DNA of 64,000 bases from Kalmusia sp. IMI 367209 (GCA_027946365.1 JAPEUQ010000002.1:248001-312000), one strand, 5' to 3'; shown: positions 22,295-34,362, counted from the first letter of the stretch. Program-made: numbers and translations. The notes: generated by a model not told the origin, from the sequence alone.

Positions 22295-22517
22295 ATGGGC
22301 CCGCCACGATACCCGCCGATGGGCAACCACCCCATCCACGTCCACCCGGTCCGCCCGCTCTACCGCTTCATGTCAACCGCCCTCGGCGCCTCCATGTGGT
22401 TCTTTGTGCGTGCCTCTGCTATCTCCAGGGAGTGCTTGCTAACGTGGGCAGTTGATGTACCGGGCGAAGAAGGACGGTCCCGCGCTCCTGGGCTGGAAGC
22501 ACCCCTGGGACCATTGA
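22295..22517 (+). CDS. Small NADH:ubiquinone oxidoreductase subunit, NDUFB2-like
   Basis: Exons 22295-22405 and 22452-22517 encode only 58 aa. The protein begins MGPPRYPPMGNHP, has one membrane span (FMSTALGASMWFFLMYRA, formed across the intron) and ends KKDGPALLGWKHPWDH. The MWF...YRAKxDGPxxLGWxHPW pattern matches the plant and fungal NDUFB2-type accessory subunit of mitochondrial complex I, as I recall it. It would sit in the membrane arm of the complex. The intron (GTGCGT/GGCAG) is 46 nt. The gene is easy to miss because neither exon is open for long. Confidence 0.8.
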
Positions 22518-23116
22518 GGCGGCCAACAATAGGAGAAAGGCGCGACCGCAACTGGAGCACAATATCCGACGCCGAGGTCGCTGTACATACATGATGAGAG
22601 AATACTGAACACGGAGGGAAAGGGAGGGGGAGCTGCGACCGAGGATGCGGCAGTGCCAAGATATCAAATTCCAGTGAAGAAAGTCCACCACCACACTTTA
22701 TCGTCTTTGTCCTCTTCTGGCCCACTGTATATTGACCCGACAGCGCGTGTGCATACGAACAACAGCCACTGCAGTTACACTAACGTGCGTGCCCTCAAGG
22801 CGCGTACTGACGACGTACTTTACAGCCGCCGATTTTCTGACCACTTCCCGCGGTTGCAAACGTGTCCAGTCTGTTGCTGCATTCACTGTGTCCTCTAGAC
22901 ATTCATTTCTGATCGATTAACCAAGTGAACAAAATATCGACGAATGATGTCATTCGTTCCACTAGTTCACATGACAACCGTTTACGCGCTTGCTCGGAAG
23001 TAGGCGCGGCCTGTCATACTTCACGATAGGCAACTGCCTGGTCAAGAACGTCTCCTCTTCCCCTTCACCTAACCTTGACCACTCCTTTTGTCTTGACAGG
23101 CGACACGCCGTTGTTC
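22518..23116. other. Intergenic, nothing recognised
   Basis: About 600 bp without a supportable gene. Open stretches on both strands here lack any family feature. Confidence 0.4.
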
Positions 23117-23863
23117 ATGGCGGCTAGCTGGTTGCCCCTGTCGTTCCTCGACAGAAGTGCTGGTGCTACAGATCAGGGGACACGTGAGCGCCCTTCAAGC
23201 TCTCCTTTGTGAGTGTTTCAGCGGCGACTAATACTGACTGAGTATAGAGCAAGAACGCCAGACCGACGGTGCTATTGCTTTCGGTCTCGATGGATCAACC
23301 CAGCTATCGGATGCAGATCTCCTTCGTTCCGGCACGTATGCAGTCCCTGTTCATGTGCGATCGATTCACTAATGCAAGCAGTGCCCCCTCTGTTTAGCAA
23401 GGACCTGCCCCCATGCTATGCCATCATCCAAGTCGCATACGAAAACGTGGTCAATGAACTCCGAAAACGCTGGCTTTATCGTCACGGCGAAGAATCCATA
23501 GCTGACACGTGCCGGTTCGTCCACTCCAATCTCTCCAACCAGAACCTTATGTGGCCTTTACTCACTCGCGCTCGCGAGAGGAACAAACGCAACATACCCT
23601 GGCGCCGCCGACGAGTCTTCGAGTATGAGCTTCGATGGATCGAATACTTCGTCCGTGAAGCCGAGACTACGGGGTTCAATCTTGAGCAGGATGAGCAGTT
23701 TCCGATTCCAAAGGAGCTTGGCCTACAGTGCGAGAAGTCAGATGTGCTGAAGATGTGGGAAACCTGGCTGAAGAAGAGACGGGCGAATCCGCTGTCCGCT
23801 CGCAGCGGGACACACTCGCCTCATAAATCTGGAGAGGCCGCGGATATGGTGGATGGCATCTAG
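23117..23863 (+). CDS. Hypothetical protein, 206 aa
   Basis: Exons 23117-23183, 23248-23335 and 23398-23863, introns GTGAGC/TATAG and GTATGC/TTTAG, the second containing a CACTAATG branch-like site. The phase fits only if the second acceptor is the TTTAG at 23393-23397, giving LRSGTKDLPPCYAI across the junction. The product starts MAASWLPLSFLDR and has a basic central part rich in Arg and Trp (RKRWLYRHGEES; NKRNIPWRRRRVFEYELRW). It ends in a mostly helical, charged segment. No signal peptide, membrane span or nameable domain is visible. It could be nuclear, judging from the Arg clusters; function unknown. Confidence 0.6.
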
Positions 23864-24727
23864 GAATTGACACCATTCAAGGATATCAATATCAAGGAAG
23901 AGAAAAGGCGCACGTAAGCCAATAGAAGCTGATCGCGAAAGTGCTTTACAAGCCTTTATTGGCCCATTCAATAGGTCGTTGGGAGTCGAGGCAGCAGGTG
24001 TTATTGGGTATAAGATCAGATCGTTTTGACAGAGGGCTATCATTCGGCTAATGGCCAGGGACTGATATACCACCAGGAGTGCTTGGGTATCTGCAAGTGC
24101 GGTTGCTACGTTTCTTCTACATGGGGGTACTCAGATAGCTCGACAATACGGTCAATACCCTTTTTTTCAGCTTAGGACTTCATAGCCGTCATCATAATTT
24201 CATGTTGACATTTTCGTACACTGTCAGGCCAAAACTTCACGTGCAGCCAAATTTTAAATATCATACAAATATCCGCATATGTATTGTACACACAAGAGTG
24301 ACCCGGGTAGAATTTCTTAAATACTAATACAAGACCACTAAAGACGACGAGCCGGATTGCCCTCGGACGTATGATGTGAACACGTACCGTTGGGAAATTA
24401 ATGGGCCAGGGCTGATTACAATTTTCCTTCACTCTCACTTAATCACTACCACGCTTCTACCTCACTATATGTCGTCATATCTCAGCCTGCTACTACCATA
24501 CTCTCACTTTCACCACGCTAACAACACCGCTCTCCCAGTATTTCAAACCACCGGCCCCAATCTATTCCCACTTCTTCTTCACTTCACTACCCCACAATAG
24601 TCTCGCAAAACCGCCGTCAACGTCAATTACCTTCATAAACAAGCGTCCTTTAACGTATTTTCTCTTCTATCGTACAGTGTACTGCGCCTTGCTGACATTG
24701 CTACAGCAACACTCAACAACTCCCAAG
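23864..24727. other. Intergenic, AT-rich then pyrimidine-rich
   Basis: About 860 bp without a supported gene. The part up to 24350 is AT-rich. The part from 24400 to 24700 is dominated by C/T and A, typical of a fungal promoter and 5' leader, and runs into the AT-hook gene. Confidence 0.45.
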
Positions 24728-25319
24728 ATGGTTGCTTGGAACGCCGAAAAAGACCAAGTCGTACGTGTGGCATCTTCACATGCATAAATACCGGTACTAA
24801 TCCACATCCAGCTCCTCAAGGGGGTCTTCCAGTTCTGCGACATCAGGACAAGCGGTGCGCTCCTCGCGTACCTCGCGGAGCAGATCGGCGAGGGTAAGAA
24901 CCTTCCCCTCTTCTCGAATCTCGTTGGATTGAAGAAGCAAGCTAACGTCAGGTGAAACAGGCTGCACCCCCAAAGCTGTATCTCATCGCCTCAACAACAT
25001 TAAGAATACAGGAAAACCCACACGCAATCCCAGCACCGCAGGCACTCCATCCAAGACCACTTCCGCCAAGTCCACTCCCGCGAAGTCGCCCGGCTCAGGC
25101 CGTGGCCGTGGCCGCCCCCCTAAGAAGACGATCGAAGAGGATGTACCCGCTAACGACTTCGAGAGCGCTGCTAGCCCGCTTGCGGGCCGGAAGCGTGGCC
25201 ATAAGGAAGAGGACGAACCCGAGGCAAAGAAATTGAAGACTGAGGTTGACGAGGAAGTCTTCGAGGATCCGGCCCTCATTGAGGCGGCTATGGAGGAACT
25301 CGCGCATGATGAGATTTGA
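24728..25319 (+). CDS. AT-hook protein with N-terminal Myb/SANT-like helix region
   Basis: Exons 24728-24760, 24812-24893 and 24961-25319 (157 aa). The N-terminus MVAWNAEKDQVLLKGVFQF, followed by an AYLAEQIGEGCTPKAVSHRL segment, resembles a short Myb/SANT-like helix-turn-helix seen in many small ascomycete proteins. The middle holds a clear AT-hook, GRGRGRPPKK, preceded by Lys/Ser/Pro repeats. A basic patch GRKRGHKEEDEPEAKKLK could serve as nuclear signal, and the end is acidic. Binding to the minor groove of AT-rich DNA is expected of the AT-hook (established); the biological role is unknown. Confidence 0.75.
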
Positions 25320-25982
25320 TGTGCTGTCAAGACAGTTAGCTTTACTAAGATATTGGTCTTACTTGAGTCTTGTGGTTAGAAGACCTACGGATATGGGACT
25401 TACGGCTTGGTGAGCCGATTTAAGGGTAGGCGTTAGGGTTAAGGGATGATTAGCGATGCGTTCAGGCGCTTTGCGTAGCTATGCGTAGAAGCGCTCAGAC
25501 AGTGTGGATTTTGATACTGCCCATGTCAAATGCACCATCTTATCCAGCTCAGGATTCCTGAATGTGTTTGTGTTGCTCCACAATTCACTTCATTAAGACA
25601 GTGAGTGAGTAAATCATAATGACTGCAGGTGCTTGTACTCAAAAAGTGCACATCTGTCCCTCTCTGAAGCTATGTTTAACATACGTGCAGTCTTCTATAT
25701 CCCAGATGGCTAGATCGACTCTTCCTCTTTTAATCAAAATACCTCGGTTACTTCTTCGCTAGACTAAGTAGCACCGTTCAAGCCGAAAGCTTTTTTGGTG
25801 CAGCCATTTGGCTCGACCATTCCTTTTGCACTGTATTTGTTATCATTAACTAGCCATTGCCGGTCTGGCCGCAACCACTCAGGCCATCCCACCCTTGACC
25901 GCCGCCATTACTCCATTGCAATCTTTAACACCATCCAGCTGTCATCAATCTACACCAATCACCCAACCCATCCGATTGAATC
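25320..25982. other. Convergent intergenic region
   Basis: This 660 bp region lies between two genes that converge. It holds a short TTAGGGTTAAGGG near 25433 but nothing like a telomere array. No gene is supported. Confidence 0.4.
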
Positions 25983-28900
25983 TCAAGGCCATGGTAGGTC
26001 TGGAGAGTCTATCATAAGAACTTCAAATACTCCATTTAATGGAGTGGAAACAGATGATAGACTCTCTGGGGGTGATGTTAACGTGGGAGATAAGGAATGC
26101 AGATCGCTATCAAAGACAGGCAATGCCACACTACCGATGCTCCAGAGTATGATAGTCATGTCTCCCGAACCTGACGCCAGAAATCTACCATCTGGTGAGA
26201 AGGCTACAGTGATGACTCCATCTGTATGACCAATAAGCGTCTGTAGCAATGCTCCTGATTCAAGGTCCCATATTTTGATCAAATGGTCGACTGAGGCGGA
26301 GGCTAGTATTTTACCATCCGGTGAGAGGGCCACAGAATTGACCCCATGTTGATGGCCTTGAAAAGTCTGTAGTACCGCTCCTGTAATGGTACTCCATAGC
26401 TTGACTGTAGTATCACTCGAACCTGAAGCTACCTGGGTGCTTCCTGGGGAGAAGGCCACGGCATTAACCCCGTGTGTATGGCCTTCGAGCGTTTGTATCA
26501 CTTTCCCTGAGCTGACATCCCACAGCTTAATCTTCGTGTCGCCAGAAGCCGACACCAACAATCGTCCGCTCGATGAGAAGGCTATAGCGTCAATCCAATT
26601 GCTATGGCTGTGGAGTGTCTGCAGCAATGCTCCCGTGTTGGGGTCCCAGAATTTAACAGTCATGTCTCCTGAGCCTGATGCTAGCAGATTGCCGGCTGGC
26701 GAGAAGGCCACAGCGCCAATCCAACTGCTATGGCCCTTGAGCGTTTGCAGTACCGCCCCTGAGGCAACATCCCATAACTTGACTGTTTTATCACCAGAAG
26801 CTGAAGCTAGCTGCTTTCCATCTCCTGAAAAGGCTATCGAGTTAATTAGATCCTGATGGCCCTCGAGCGTTTGTAGTGTCGCGCCTCTGGGGTTCCACAG
26901 CTTGATCGTCTTATCGCCTGAAGCCGATGCCAGCATGTCGCCGTCTGGTGAGAATACTACGGCATTGACTCCGTGTGAATGACCCATGAGCGTGCGCAGG
27001 TACGTCACCATGTAACCTCGCCCGGGTAGATCTTTAGCACTAGATCCTGTTGTTTGTGCATTTGCGGAAACGAAGTCCCCTGTTTTGAGCTCTCTCAATG
27101 CCGTCAGCATAATCTTTTCACCTTGCGGCAGCTGAGTCCCATCCTGATCCACCAGTTCCTCTTCAGTTTTGAACAAGCTTGCTAGTGTTCCTGCTGCATC
27201 GCCATCAAGTAATTGCATCGCATCTTCTAAATCACCTTCCTGTTGGTCAGATTTTATGCTGACTTCATCTCTTTCCAACCCAGTCGCAAGCGGAAGGCTG
27301 AGTAGAGCAAAAGATTCCAGGTGGCCGGCCAAGTGCTTATCCATATCTGCCCAGACCTGTGCTTCATACGAACATAGCGGGCAGCCACTTTGTGGCTTCG
27401 GTGCCAACTGAGCGTGTCTGTCAGTTTCATCTACCTTCAATATTTTGTCTTGGGTTTCGGAATGATGTTGTGCAATATGTTCCGAAAAAATATCCCTGGT
27501 TCCAAAGATTTGCCCTGGATGATCTGGGCATGTATACTCCATCCGATGATAGACTTGTTCGTGAACAATCCATTCCTCCCATGTATTTAGCGGCTTGTTG
27601 TCTCCCTCAGTACATGCTTGCGCTGTACACGTGTAGGGTTGAAGGTCTTGAATCAGATGTGCTCTACTGCTAATAAGTGGCTATTTCAATCAAATTACGA
27701 TCATATGATGACTCTTCCATACCTCCAATGCGCCTTGCCGCGGTATTTCGCAGGGCATGTCAAAAAACAATATGGACAGATGAAGTCTTTCTTGTCCCTA
27801 AGTTCCTTAGGGAATGCAGGCCAGCCAACCTTCCTTCCACTAGGTTCGTAGACTGTCGACGTCATTGTTATGTCCGTCACTGAGGATAACGACCGCATTT
27901 CGTCCTGGAGGGAGAGATTCATTTCCTTTGGTATATTCCATGTCGCTGATGGTACCTCTGAGAACGCAACTTTACCTTTTATAGGGGTATCGAGACCTTC
28001 TTGTTCGACTGCCTTTTTTGCTGGCCGCTCTTGTGGGTCTTGTTTGCGCCTAATCGGCATCGTGGTAAATTGATTGCTAATGGCGTTTCTTCTATCCCAT
28101 TCTCTCTGCCTCCAGAATGCAAATTGTTGTTGTCTATAGGCGTTCCCTATTGCTATCCGTCTGATTACGGCCTTGGTATGAATGTCTAGCTCTGGTGTTC
28201 TGTCCTCTCTTGGGTATGGGTCCCCGCTTGCGTCACGCCTAAATTGGCGAACGATCTCCTGAATCCGGCGCGTATGGAACTCCTCGGTTTGCGCTTTCGC
28301 AATCTGTCTCTCATTACTGTTCATATATGATTCTCCATCTTCTCCGTTCAGAGGCTCTCTATAAAAGTTGCCCGCCGAAGGTGGAGCTCTATTCTTTGAA
28401 CTCCTAAGTTTTGCAGCTAATCGGTAAAGACGATCGACGATATCGGATATATCCTCTAGAATTATGCTCACAGCCTCTTCAGGACTCTCAGACGCAATGG
28501 AACATGCTTCTGTCGTCTCATCATCCGATTGATCGTCTTCTGATGCATCGTCATTCGAATCTTCCCTTGCTGCATCTTTCTCAAGATCAGATTCAGAATT
28601 TTCTCGATTATTCTGCAACTGTTGTATATATGCGTAGTCCACCCCATTCAGTAAGTATTTGCAGACTAGATGCTCGTTAGCAAGACTTGTTTCTACAAGT
28701 AGCTGTGGCTATTACGGTCGGACAGGTCCTCCACGAGTTCTTCGAGTAGCTGCTTCGCGTACGACTTTACGCTTGGTCTGTCTTGTATTCGATAGTCCAA
28801 CGATCGATCTCCTGTAGACTGAACCCCTAAGTTGGCTGCCCAAAGCTGGAATCGCTCTTGCTCTGTGTTTAGACTCTCGGTGATTTGCTCGATTTCGTCA

Positions 28901-28995
28901 TTCGTGTCGAACTGTTGAAGGTTCCCTTTTTGCAGCAGGAAAGCGAAGTGAAACAAAACATCTCTCCCGAGATCACGCAACGTTGCAGTCTCCAT
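25983..28995 (-). CDS. C2H2 zinc-finger protein with seven C-terminal WD40 repeats
   Basis: Exons 28995-28716, 28665-27723 and 27663-25983 (967 aa). The start METATLRDLGRD follows no better upstream ATG. Residues 1-100 are helical; residues 100-180 contain a strongly acidic Ser/Asp/Glu stretch. Near the second junction come several Cys/His pairs: FICPYCFLTCPAKYRGKAHW, then AHLIQDLQPYTC, MEYTCPDHPGQIF and SEHIAQHH, then GCPLCSYEAQVWADMDKHLAGHLESFALLSLP. Seven WD40 repeats of about 42 aa (genomic 27000-26130) form a complete propeller. They are of the HET-E/NWD style, with GHxxxVNAVAFSPDG and GDxTIKLW blocks repeated almost unchanged. Unlike most such fungal proteins there is no NACHT or P-loop between the fingers and WD40. 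It may act as a recognition protein; that is inference. Confidence 0.85.
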
Positions 28996-29394
28996 TCCAA
29001 TGCGGATTTGCGTGTGAAACACGAATGGAAGTACGGTAGACTCCGATTCATGCTACAGGTTAGCGCACCCTAATTGCATTGGAAGCGACCTGCACACAGT
29101 TCGCACGTCTCAAGCATAAGTTCATAATTCACGACATGTCATTTCACCGGTGCGGGGTTCCAAGCGCGGGGCGGCTCGTAAAACAGCAAATTTCTCTCCG
29201 ATAGGTAGCGTATCGCAATCATTTGCGACATGGGTAGTGATTATTAAGCGAAGCAAAAGGAAGCGATGGCGCTCAGCCTGATCCATATGCATCGAGCTGA
29301 TGTGCAACCTTGATACATCTCACAGCCGCTCGGTCCCTATCACATTACTCAAGGATGAGAGCTTGAGTGCCTAGTGTGAGGTATTCATATAAAT
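28996..29394. promoter_or_regulatory. Shared divergent promoter of the zinc-finger/WD40 and DUF7580-like genes
   Basis: These 399 bp are the only space between two outward-reading start codons, so both promoters must lie here. I see no obvious TATA box or named factor site. Shared control of the pair is inferred from layout only. Confidence 0.45.
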
Positions 29395-31244
29395 ATGGTC
29401 ACAGGGGTGGAGACAGCTGGTCTCATTCTGGGATCGCTCCCTCTCGTGATCGAAGGGCTCAAGCTCTATCAAAGCGGTATCAAGACCCTTAAGCGATCAA
29501 TTATATATGATAGGTCACTAAAGAGACTGATCAGAGGGGTGACAGAGCAGAAGATCAGTCTAGAAGATAACTTGGAGAAGCTTCTACTTGCTGCAGGGTC
29601 CGCAGCTGGTATCAGGGTTACCTTTGGGAATGATTACTGGTCGGAACTCTTCGCGGGGTCAACTGGGCAGGCTGTGAAGGACTATCTCGGCGAGTCAAAG
29701 CAGAAGCTCTTCGAAGAGCTCATGGAAGATTTTGAGGCCTCTCTTCTCGAGATAGCGAATGCTCTCTACAAAGTACAGAGGTCGCGCAAAGTAAGCAGAA
29801 CCATGGGCAAGCTAAGCTGCACTTGAAAAGCTAAGCAGTGAATAGAAAGAGTCCACATTGGATCGTCTCACGCTTTCTGATATCCAAAAGCTCGCACTAT
29901 CGCGCGATACTCATGGAAAGTTTTTGTCGAAGAGGGTCTCCTATTTGATCGAGGAAACAACCATTCTGGCTCTTACGAAAGAGCTTGACGACCTTAATTC
30001 GAGCATGAACAGAATTCTGAAGAATGAAAGAGAGTTGCATCAGCTGAAGAGCATACAAGCATCTAGGATCATCCCACACGAGCGCAAAGCAAGTACCATG
30101 GCTTCGCTTTTGAAACAAATACGAACGTACACGGACAGATTATTCGAGGCCTTTTGTACGGCTTGGGGATCGAATTGCCATCCATCTCATAATGTCGCCC
30201 TATTTTTAGATCTTCCAGCATTTCCTTCGACAGTTTATCCAAGCCAAGCCACATCCTCGTTCAATTTTCGTACGTTGCTGAGCGAGGAGCCAGCAGACAT
30301 CCAGCTACCGGCAACGTGGCATGAAGCTAGCGTGACTGTACTAGAAGATGATACTTTAGGAACACTGCAATCGTAGGTGGCCTGTACCATTTCGTACCCA
30401 TGATGGCTTTGAACTGACAAACCTTGGGGACAGAAAATCAAATGCGGCATCAAGTGGCCAAACATCAGCCATTCCTGCGATCAAAATAACATCATCAGAG
30501 CCACTCGTGGCTCAAAACACGTTTGACCGGGTTGAAAATCTATGCACCGAGATCGAGCGAGCTAAGCAGGCCTGCAAATCTCTAGAACTACACCTCCGGT
30601 GCGGACATCCATTAGTCTACAGTAATTTGAGTACACACCAAAAGAAGGGATCAATAACAACATGGGGTACCATCAGCTTAGAACAACTACTACACTCCCG
30701 GGAACGAATTTTTCCCAGACAAAAGGTGAGACTTGCTCTCAAACTAGCAGCCTCGCTCCTCCAGTTAAAGTCTTCACAATGGCTTTGCGGAACTTGGTCG
30801 AATCAAGCGGTATATTTTCCGAAGAGGTTGCCAGCGGATCACCCTCGCAGCATCGAAAAAGACCAACCATTAGTCCTCTACACATTCTCCGGTTGCACTC
30901 AAAGTATTTCAAATGAGCAAAAGCCGCGACTCATGTTCTTGGAGCTTGGTATCTTACTTATGGAGATTTGGAATGAAGAGTCGTTTACAGCGTTTGCTAA
31001 AGATAAGTATAAGGTCGAAAAGATCGAACCTTATATGCGCGATGGTGTTGCAAGAGAATGGTTTGATATCACAAGCGAAGAAATGTCGGAACGCTATGCG
31101 AAGGTGGTGGAAGCGTGCTTGAGCTTCGCTTTTGAACACACACAAGGAGTACAAACTTGGGATGATGAGAATCTGTGGAAGTCGGTCTGCGCGAAGGTCG
31201 TCGGACCGTTGAATGAAGAATGTGGTACTTTTCCCAGCAAATGA
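29395..31244 (+). CDS. DUF7580 / HeLo-like domain protein
   Basis: Exons 29395-29790, 29846-30372 and 30434-31244 (577 aa). The start MVTGVETAGLILGSLPLVIEG and the following helical run (LKRLIRGVTEQKISLEDNLE) match the N-terminus of a large fungal family related to HeLo/SesA-type domains found in incompatibility and cell-death proteins (family recollection). The C-terminal half (LALKLAASLLQLKSSQWLCG, then MFLELGILLMEIWNEESF) corresponds to the DUF7580 region, which looks like a degraded kinase C-lobe. No membrane span by simple hydropathy except the first helix. It is divergently paired with the zinc-finger/WD40 gene; a role as partner or effector is a hypothesis. Confidence 0.7.
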
Positions 31245-33012
31245 TCAAACTACTAGACTTCAACAGTTAACATCCATTACTGTGTACAATCATCAGACAA
31301 CGCGTAATCATTTGATATGCTAGGCAAAATCTTGCAAATTTCATAAAGCGTTCAATTCGTATGTAATCGTTGCGTATCACTAGGAGAAAGCACTTCATTG
31401 TTAGGCATTACGTAACCTTACCTGCAATCTTTGTGGCGATAGAAATACGGTTGTCAAGTAATAAGTTTGAAATACTTTATTAGCTATTAACTATCAATCT
31501 AAAGTTTTAGACTTAGTATTATGTCCTCTTTCGATCTCTTTTTTTAAAATAGTCAAGTCAGCTTTGGCAAGTCAGGCAGGTAAGGTTTGCAGGCAGAATG
31601 CACTGCAAGCCCTAGCCCCAACGAGCTCTCCAAGCTACAAGCCACCAACAGGGGTTCTGCGAATCACATTAAGAAGCGTCGTACCCTTGGTCGATCAAGG
31701 CGTTATGATAGGGCAACGCGGAGCCTGGGACATCGCTGTGGCGCCGCAAGGCAACCGAATGTCTTCTAACCCGATACGAATTTCATTGCCGCATAACTTC
31801 GGATGAATGTAAGAAATGTATCAAGACTATCGTTCTTTGGAGAAGTGGAAAGGAAAGGAGTAAAGATATTATCCAGCCGAGCAAATGATTGGTTCGGAGC
31901 CCGGGTAATAGCGATTTCACTGCAATTTTTAGTGTCACCGAGGCGTGATGTGATTGGCTGCGGGCACTTGAGTACGTAAGCAATCTTATCACTGACAGCA
32001 CTGAGAACTTCGATGCACCCTATGCACCTCCAAATCATGAATACATGGTTTAATTTATGCAAGATCTATAAACAAAACATCAAATTTGTAGAAACTTGTG
32101 TGTTCGTAGCTTGATACTCTACAGGCGCTATATTAAATGACTGAGATTAATGCGAAATTGACTTTTGTCAGTCGATAGATGGCCTGAACAATTGTAACGA
32201 TAGCACAAACGTTGCATGGAAAATGTACTCTGGAGTTACATCAAGTACTACAACCTGGAAAGAGTCGGATCATTAGCGACTAATTGTAGTATTCATTTGG
32301 CGATGGCGTATGTACGTCTATTTCAGCTAACACAGTATAGTAGACATGGATATAGCTAGCAAGCGTATATGAAGGTTTAAGAACTTTTACAATAGCCTCT
32401 AGAGTCTGAATAAATAATCTCTGTTGAGAGGAAACCCATGCAATATGTGCAAAATGGTTCCTAAAGTGAGACAGGGTACTGAAATCCGTGGAGCTCGCAA
32501 GTACAGCTAACCTTTCGAGGCCCTTTTGGAACACGCTGTGGTGAAGAAGAGATCAGTGGCGGCGGAATATGAAGCATTCGTGATTGGGTCACACGCGCCC
32601 CTAAGAGTGGATGGCTTTATTTGTGTGGGTGAATTTGACTATTTACTTCATTAGTGCAAGATCTTATCGCGGATTCTCAAGTGAATAGAGGACAGCGTAG
32701 GTGGAGTATAAAAATGGTATCTTAAAATATAACATGCCAATGGGAGTTAGTATACTTCTTCACTTAGGTCCTAGGTCCTGTATGATATAGTAGATACTTT
32801 TTGCAATAGTACAAGCGCGTTTCATCCACGACCACACCCGCCGACTGACATTGCTTTGCTTCGAGCCTCGCAAAGCTTACCCTGGAGTAACACACCTGTT
32901 GTAAGAAGGTAGGTCTAACATCCCCCTGTATACATATTTCTGCCCTGTTCTGCGGTTTCTGTGTTGTTGGAAAGGAGCTTGAGCAGATTCAGGCTGCCTT
33001 TAATGAGTTCGG
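31245..33012. other. 1.8 kb AT-rich gene-free stretch
   Basis: The longest gap in the window. Long parts (31260-31560, 31800-32500, 32640-32800) are AT-rich, with no frame that resembles a known family. A GC-richer island at 31560-31800 has two short open frames without recognisable similarity. It may be an eroded transposon, but I found no clear terminal repeats. Confidence 0.45.
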
Positions 33013-34362
33013 ATGATGGAAGGCATGGAGCGTTTGCCGGTGATCATCGTCACCCAACCTACGGGCCAGGTCTTCACCTTGTTCCCGTTTGTACCTCGAC
33101 GACAGCGCGCACCACCAGCACACCGACCACCCAACTCTCAACCCCACAACGCTAAAATGGACCCCGATACTACTCAACCTACTTCACAAGCAGCTACCCG
33201 GCCTGACGAACTGCCCCAGCATACGCGCCCCTCACGTGACAAAGTCGCAGAGCTCCCAGAGAAGCAGCGCACGCGGGCTCTGAGCGTCGCCAACCACTTG
33301 GAAGAAGAACTCGACAACGGAAACACCCGCTCCGCGTTCCTGCGCATCACACACGTTCTGCAAGAGAGCGACATCCGCACTCAAGGGAACCACACGGGCT
33401 GGGGCGTCCTTCAAGTCGAGAAAACACGACAACGTGAGACCATGCCTGCACATACAAATAAGCCACCTCGACCTCCCCCAAGACTTGCTGTCAGTGCACC
33501 CATTATCCCGAAGGGCGTTTTGTCGCGGCCTGTGCCCGCAAGTCCAGTGGGAAACGCATGGTCGGGAGAGCATTTTTGGCAGCCGCAGTTCAGTCAGTCA
33601 GTTCCCGGGAGCCCCACCTTGACAGAAGACAGCGCCATATACAGCGATCCAATTCGACGTGCCTTGTACAAGTCCACGGTCGCGAAGGTAGAAGCCTGCA
33701 CCCGCGAATTGAAAGTCGAGGCTGCTCTACATGGTGAGAGGATGGCGGATGTAGAGTGCGAGGTCGTGGCTGCGATGCAAGTCTTGGAAGAGAAGAATGC
33801 AAAATTTGCGAGGGATTGTGAGTTTCCGGTACCGAGGGATAATGAGGAGCGCCTCAAGGAGTTTGCAGAAGAGGAGAGGCAGGCTCTTGTCTTGAACTCT
33901 GTCCATCATTACGCTGACCTTAAGCACCCGGAGACCTGGCTGCAGCTTGAACCGAGCTCGCTCCAACTTACTACTGTCCTTGATTACGCACGTGCCAACC
34001 TTAGGATTGTCAAGGAGCGGAGAAAGAGCGCGGAGTTGGAGCCTTCAGAACAGGTATACGGACTCGTGTACGCTGTTCAGGTTCTAGAAGAGAAGGTCAA
34101 AAAATTGAAGGCAAGAGACGAGGAAGAGGAGAGTGATGATGAGACGATGGACTACGGAAAGTTCTTGAAGAGTATCAATGAGGAGGTAGCTGCGGGAGAG
34201 AATAGACGCGGGCTAAGAAGGGGCGCAAATGAAAACAGCCTTGAAGAGCGAAGACTGAAGGGCAGAGCGCCGAGTGCACTCTCCTTGGAAGCTTGGGCGA
34301 CGGAGCTGAGAGACTTGAACGAGAGCGAAGAGATTGGTGTGGCTATCTCCAAAGACGATTAG
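33013..34362 (+). CDS. Hypothetical coiled-coil protein
   Basis: Open frame of 449 aa. The start is uncertain: ATG at 33013 begins the frame, but the ATG at 33157 (MDPDTTQPTSQ) has a good context and would skip a compositionally odd leader. The first half is Pro/Thr/Arg-rich and disordered. The second half has Glu/Lys/Arg helices likely to form coiled coils (KVEACTRELKVEAALHGERM, QVLEEKVKKLKARDEEEESD). No catalytic or binding motif is seen. It ends 84 bp from the stop of the convergent methyltransferase gene. Confidence 0.6.
   Translation: MMEGMERLPVIIVTQPTGQVFTLFPFVPRRQRAPPAHRPPNSQPHNAKMDPDTTQPTSQAATRPDELPQHTRPSRDKVAELPEKQRTRALSVANHLEEELDNGNTRSAFLRITHVLQESDIRTQGNHTGWGVLQVEKTRQRETMPAHTNKPPRPPPRLAVSAPIIPKGVLSRPVPASPVGNAWSGEHFWQPQFSQSVPGSPTLTEDSAIYSDPIRRALYKSTVAKVEACTRELKVEAALHGERMADVECEVVAAMQVLEEKNAKFARDCEFPVPRDNEERLKEFAEEERQALVLNSVHHYADLKHPETWLQLEPSSLQLTTVLDYARANLRIVKERRKSAELEPSEQVYGLVYAVQVLEEKVKKLKARDEEEESDDETMDYGKFLKSINEEVAAGENRRGLRRGANENSLEERRLKGRAPSALSLEAWATELRDLNESEEIGVAISKDD

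Noticed and set aside
25431..25445. Telomere-like TTAGGGTTAAGGG
   Set aside because: Only about two imperfect units surrounded by ordinary intergenic sequence and genes on both sides; not an array.
26130..27000. WD40 repeats as assembly-duplicated sequence
   Set aside because: The seven units differ from each other at many positions, so they are true diverged repeats rather than a stutter of the assembly.
31564..31806. Open frames in the GC-richer island of the large gap
   Set aside because: Two overlapping frames with no ATG-context, intron or family similarity; likely chance or repeat remnant.
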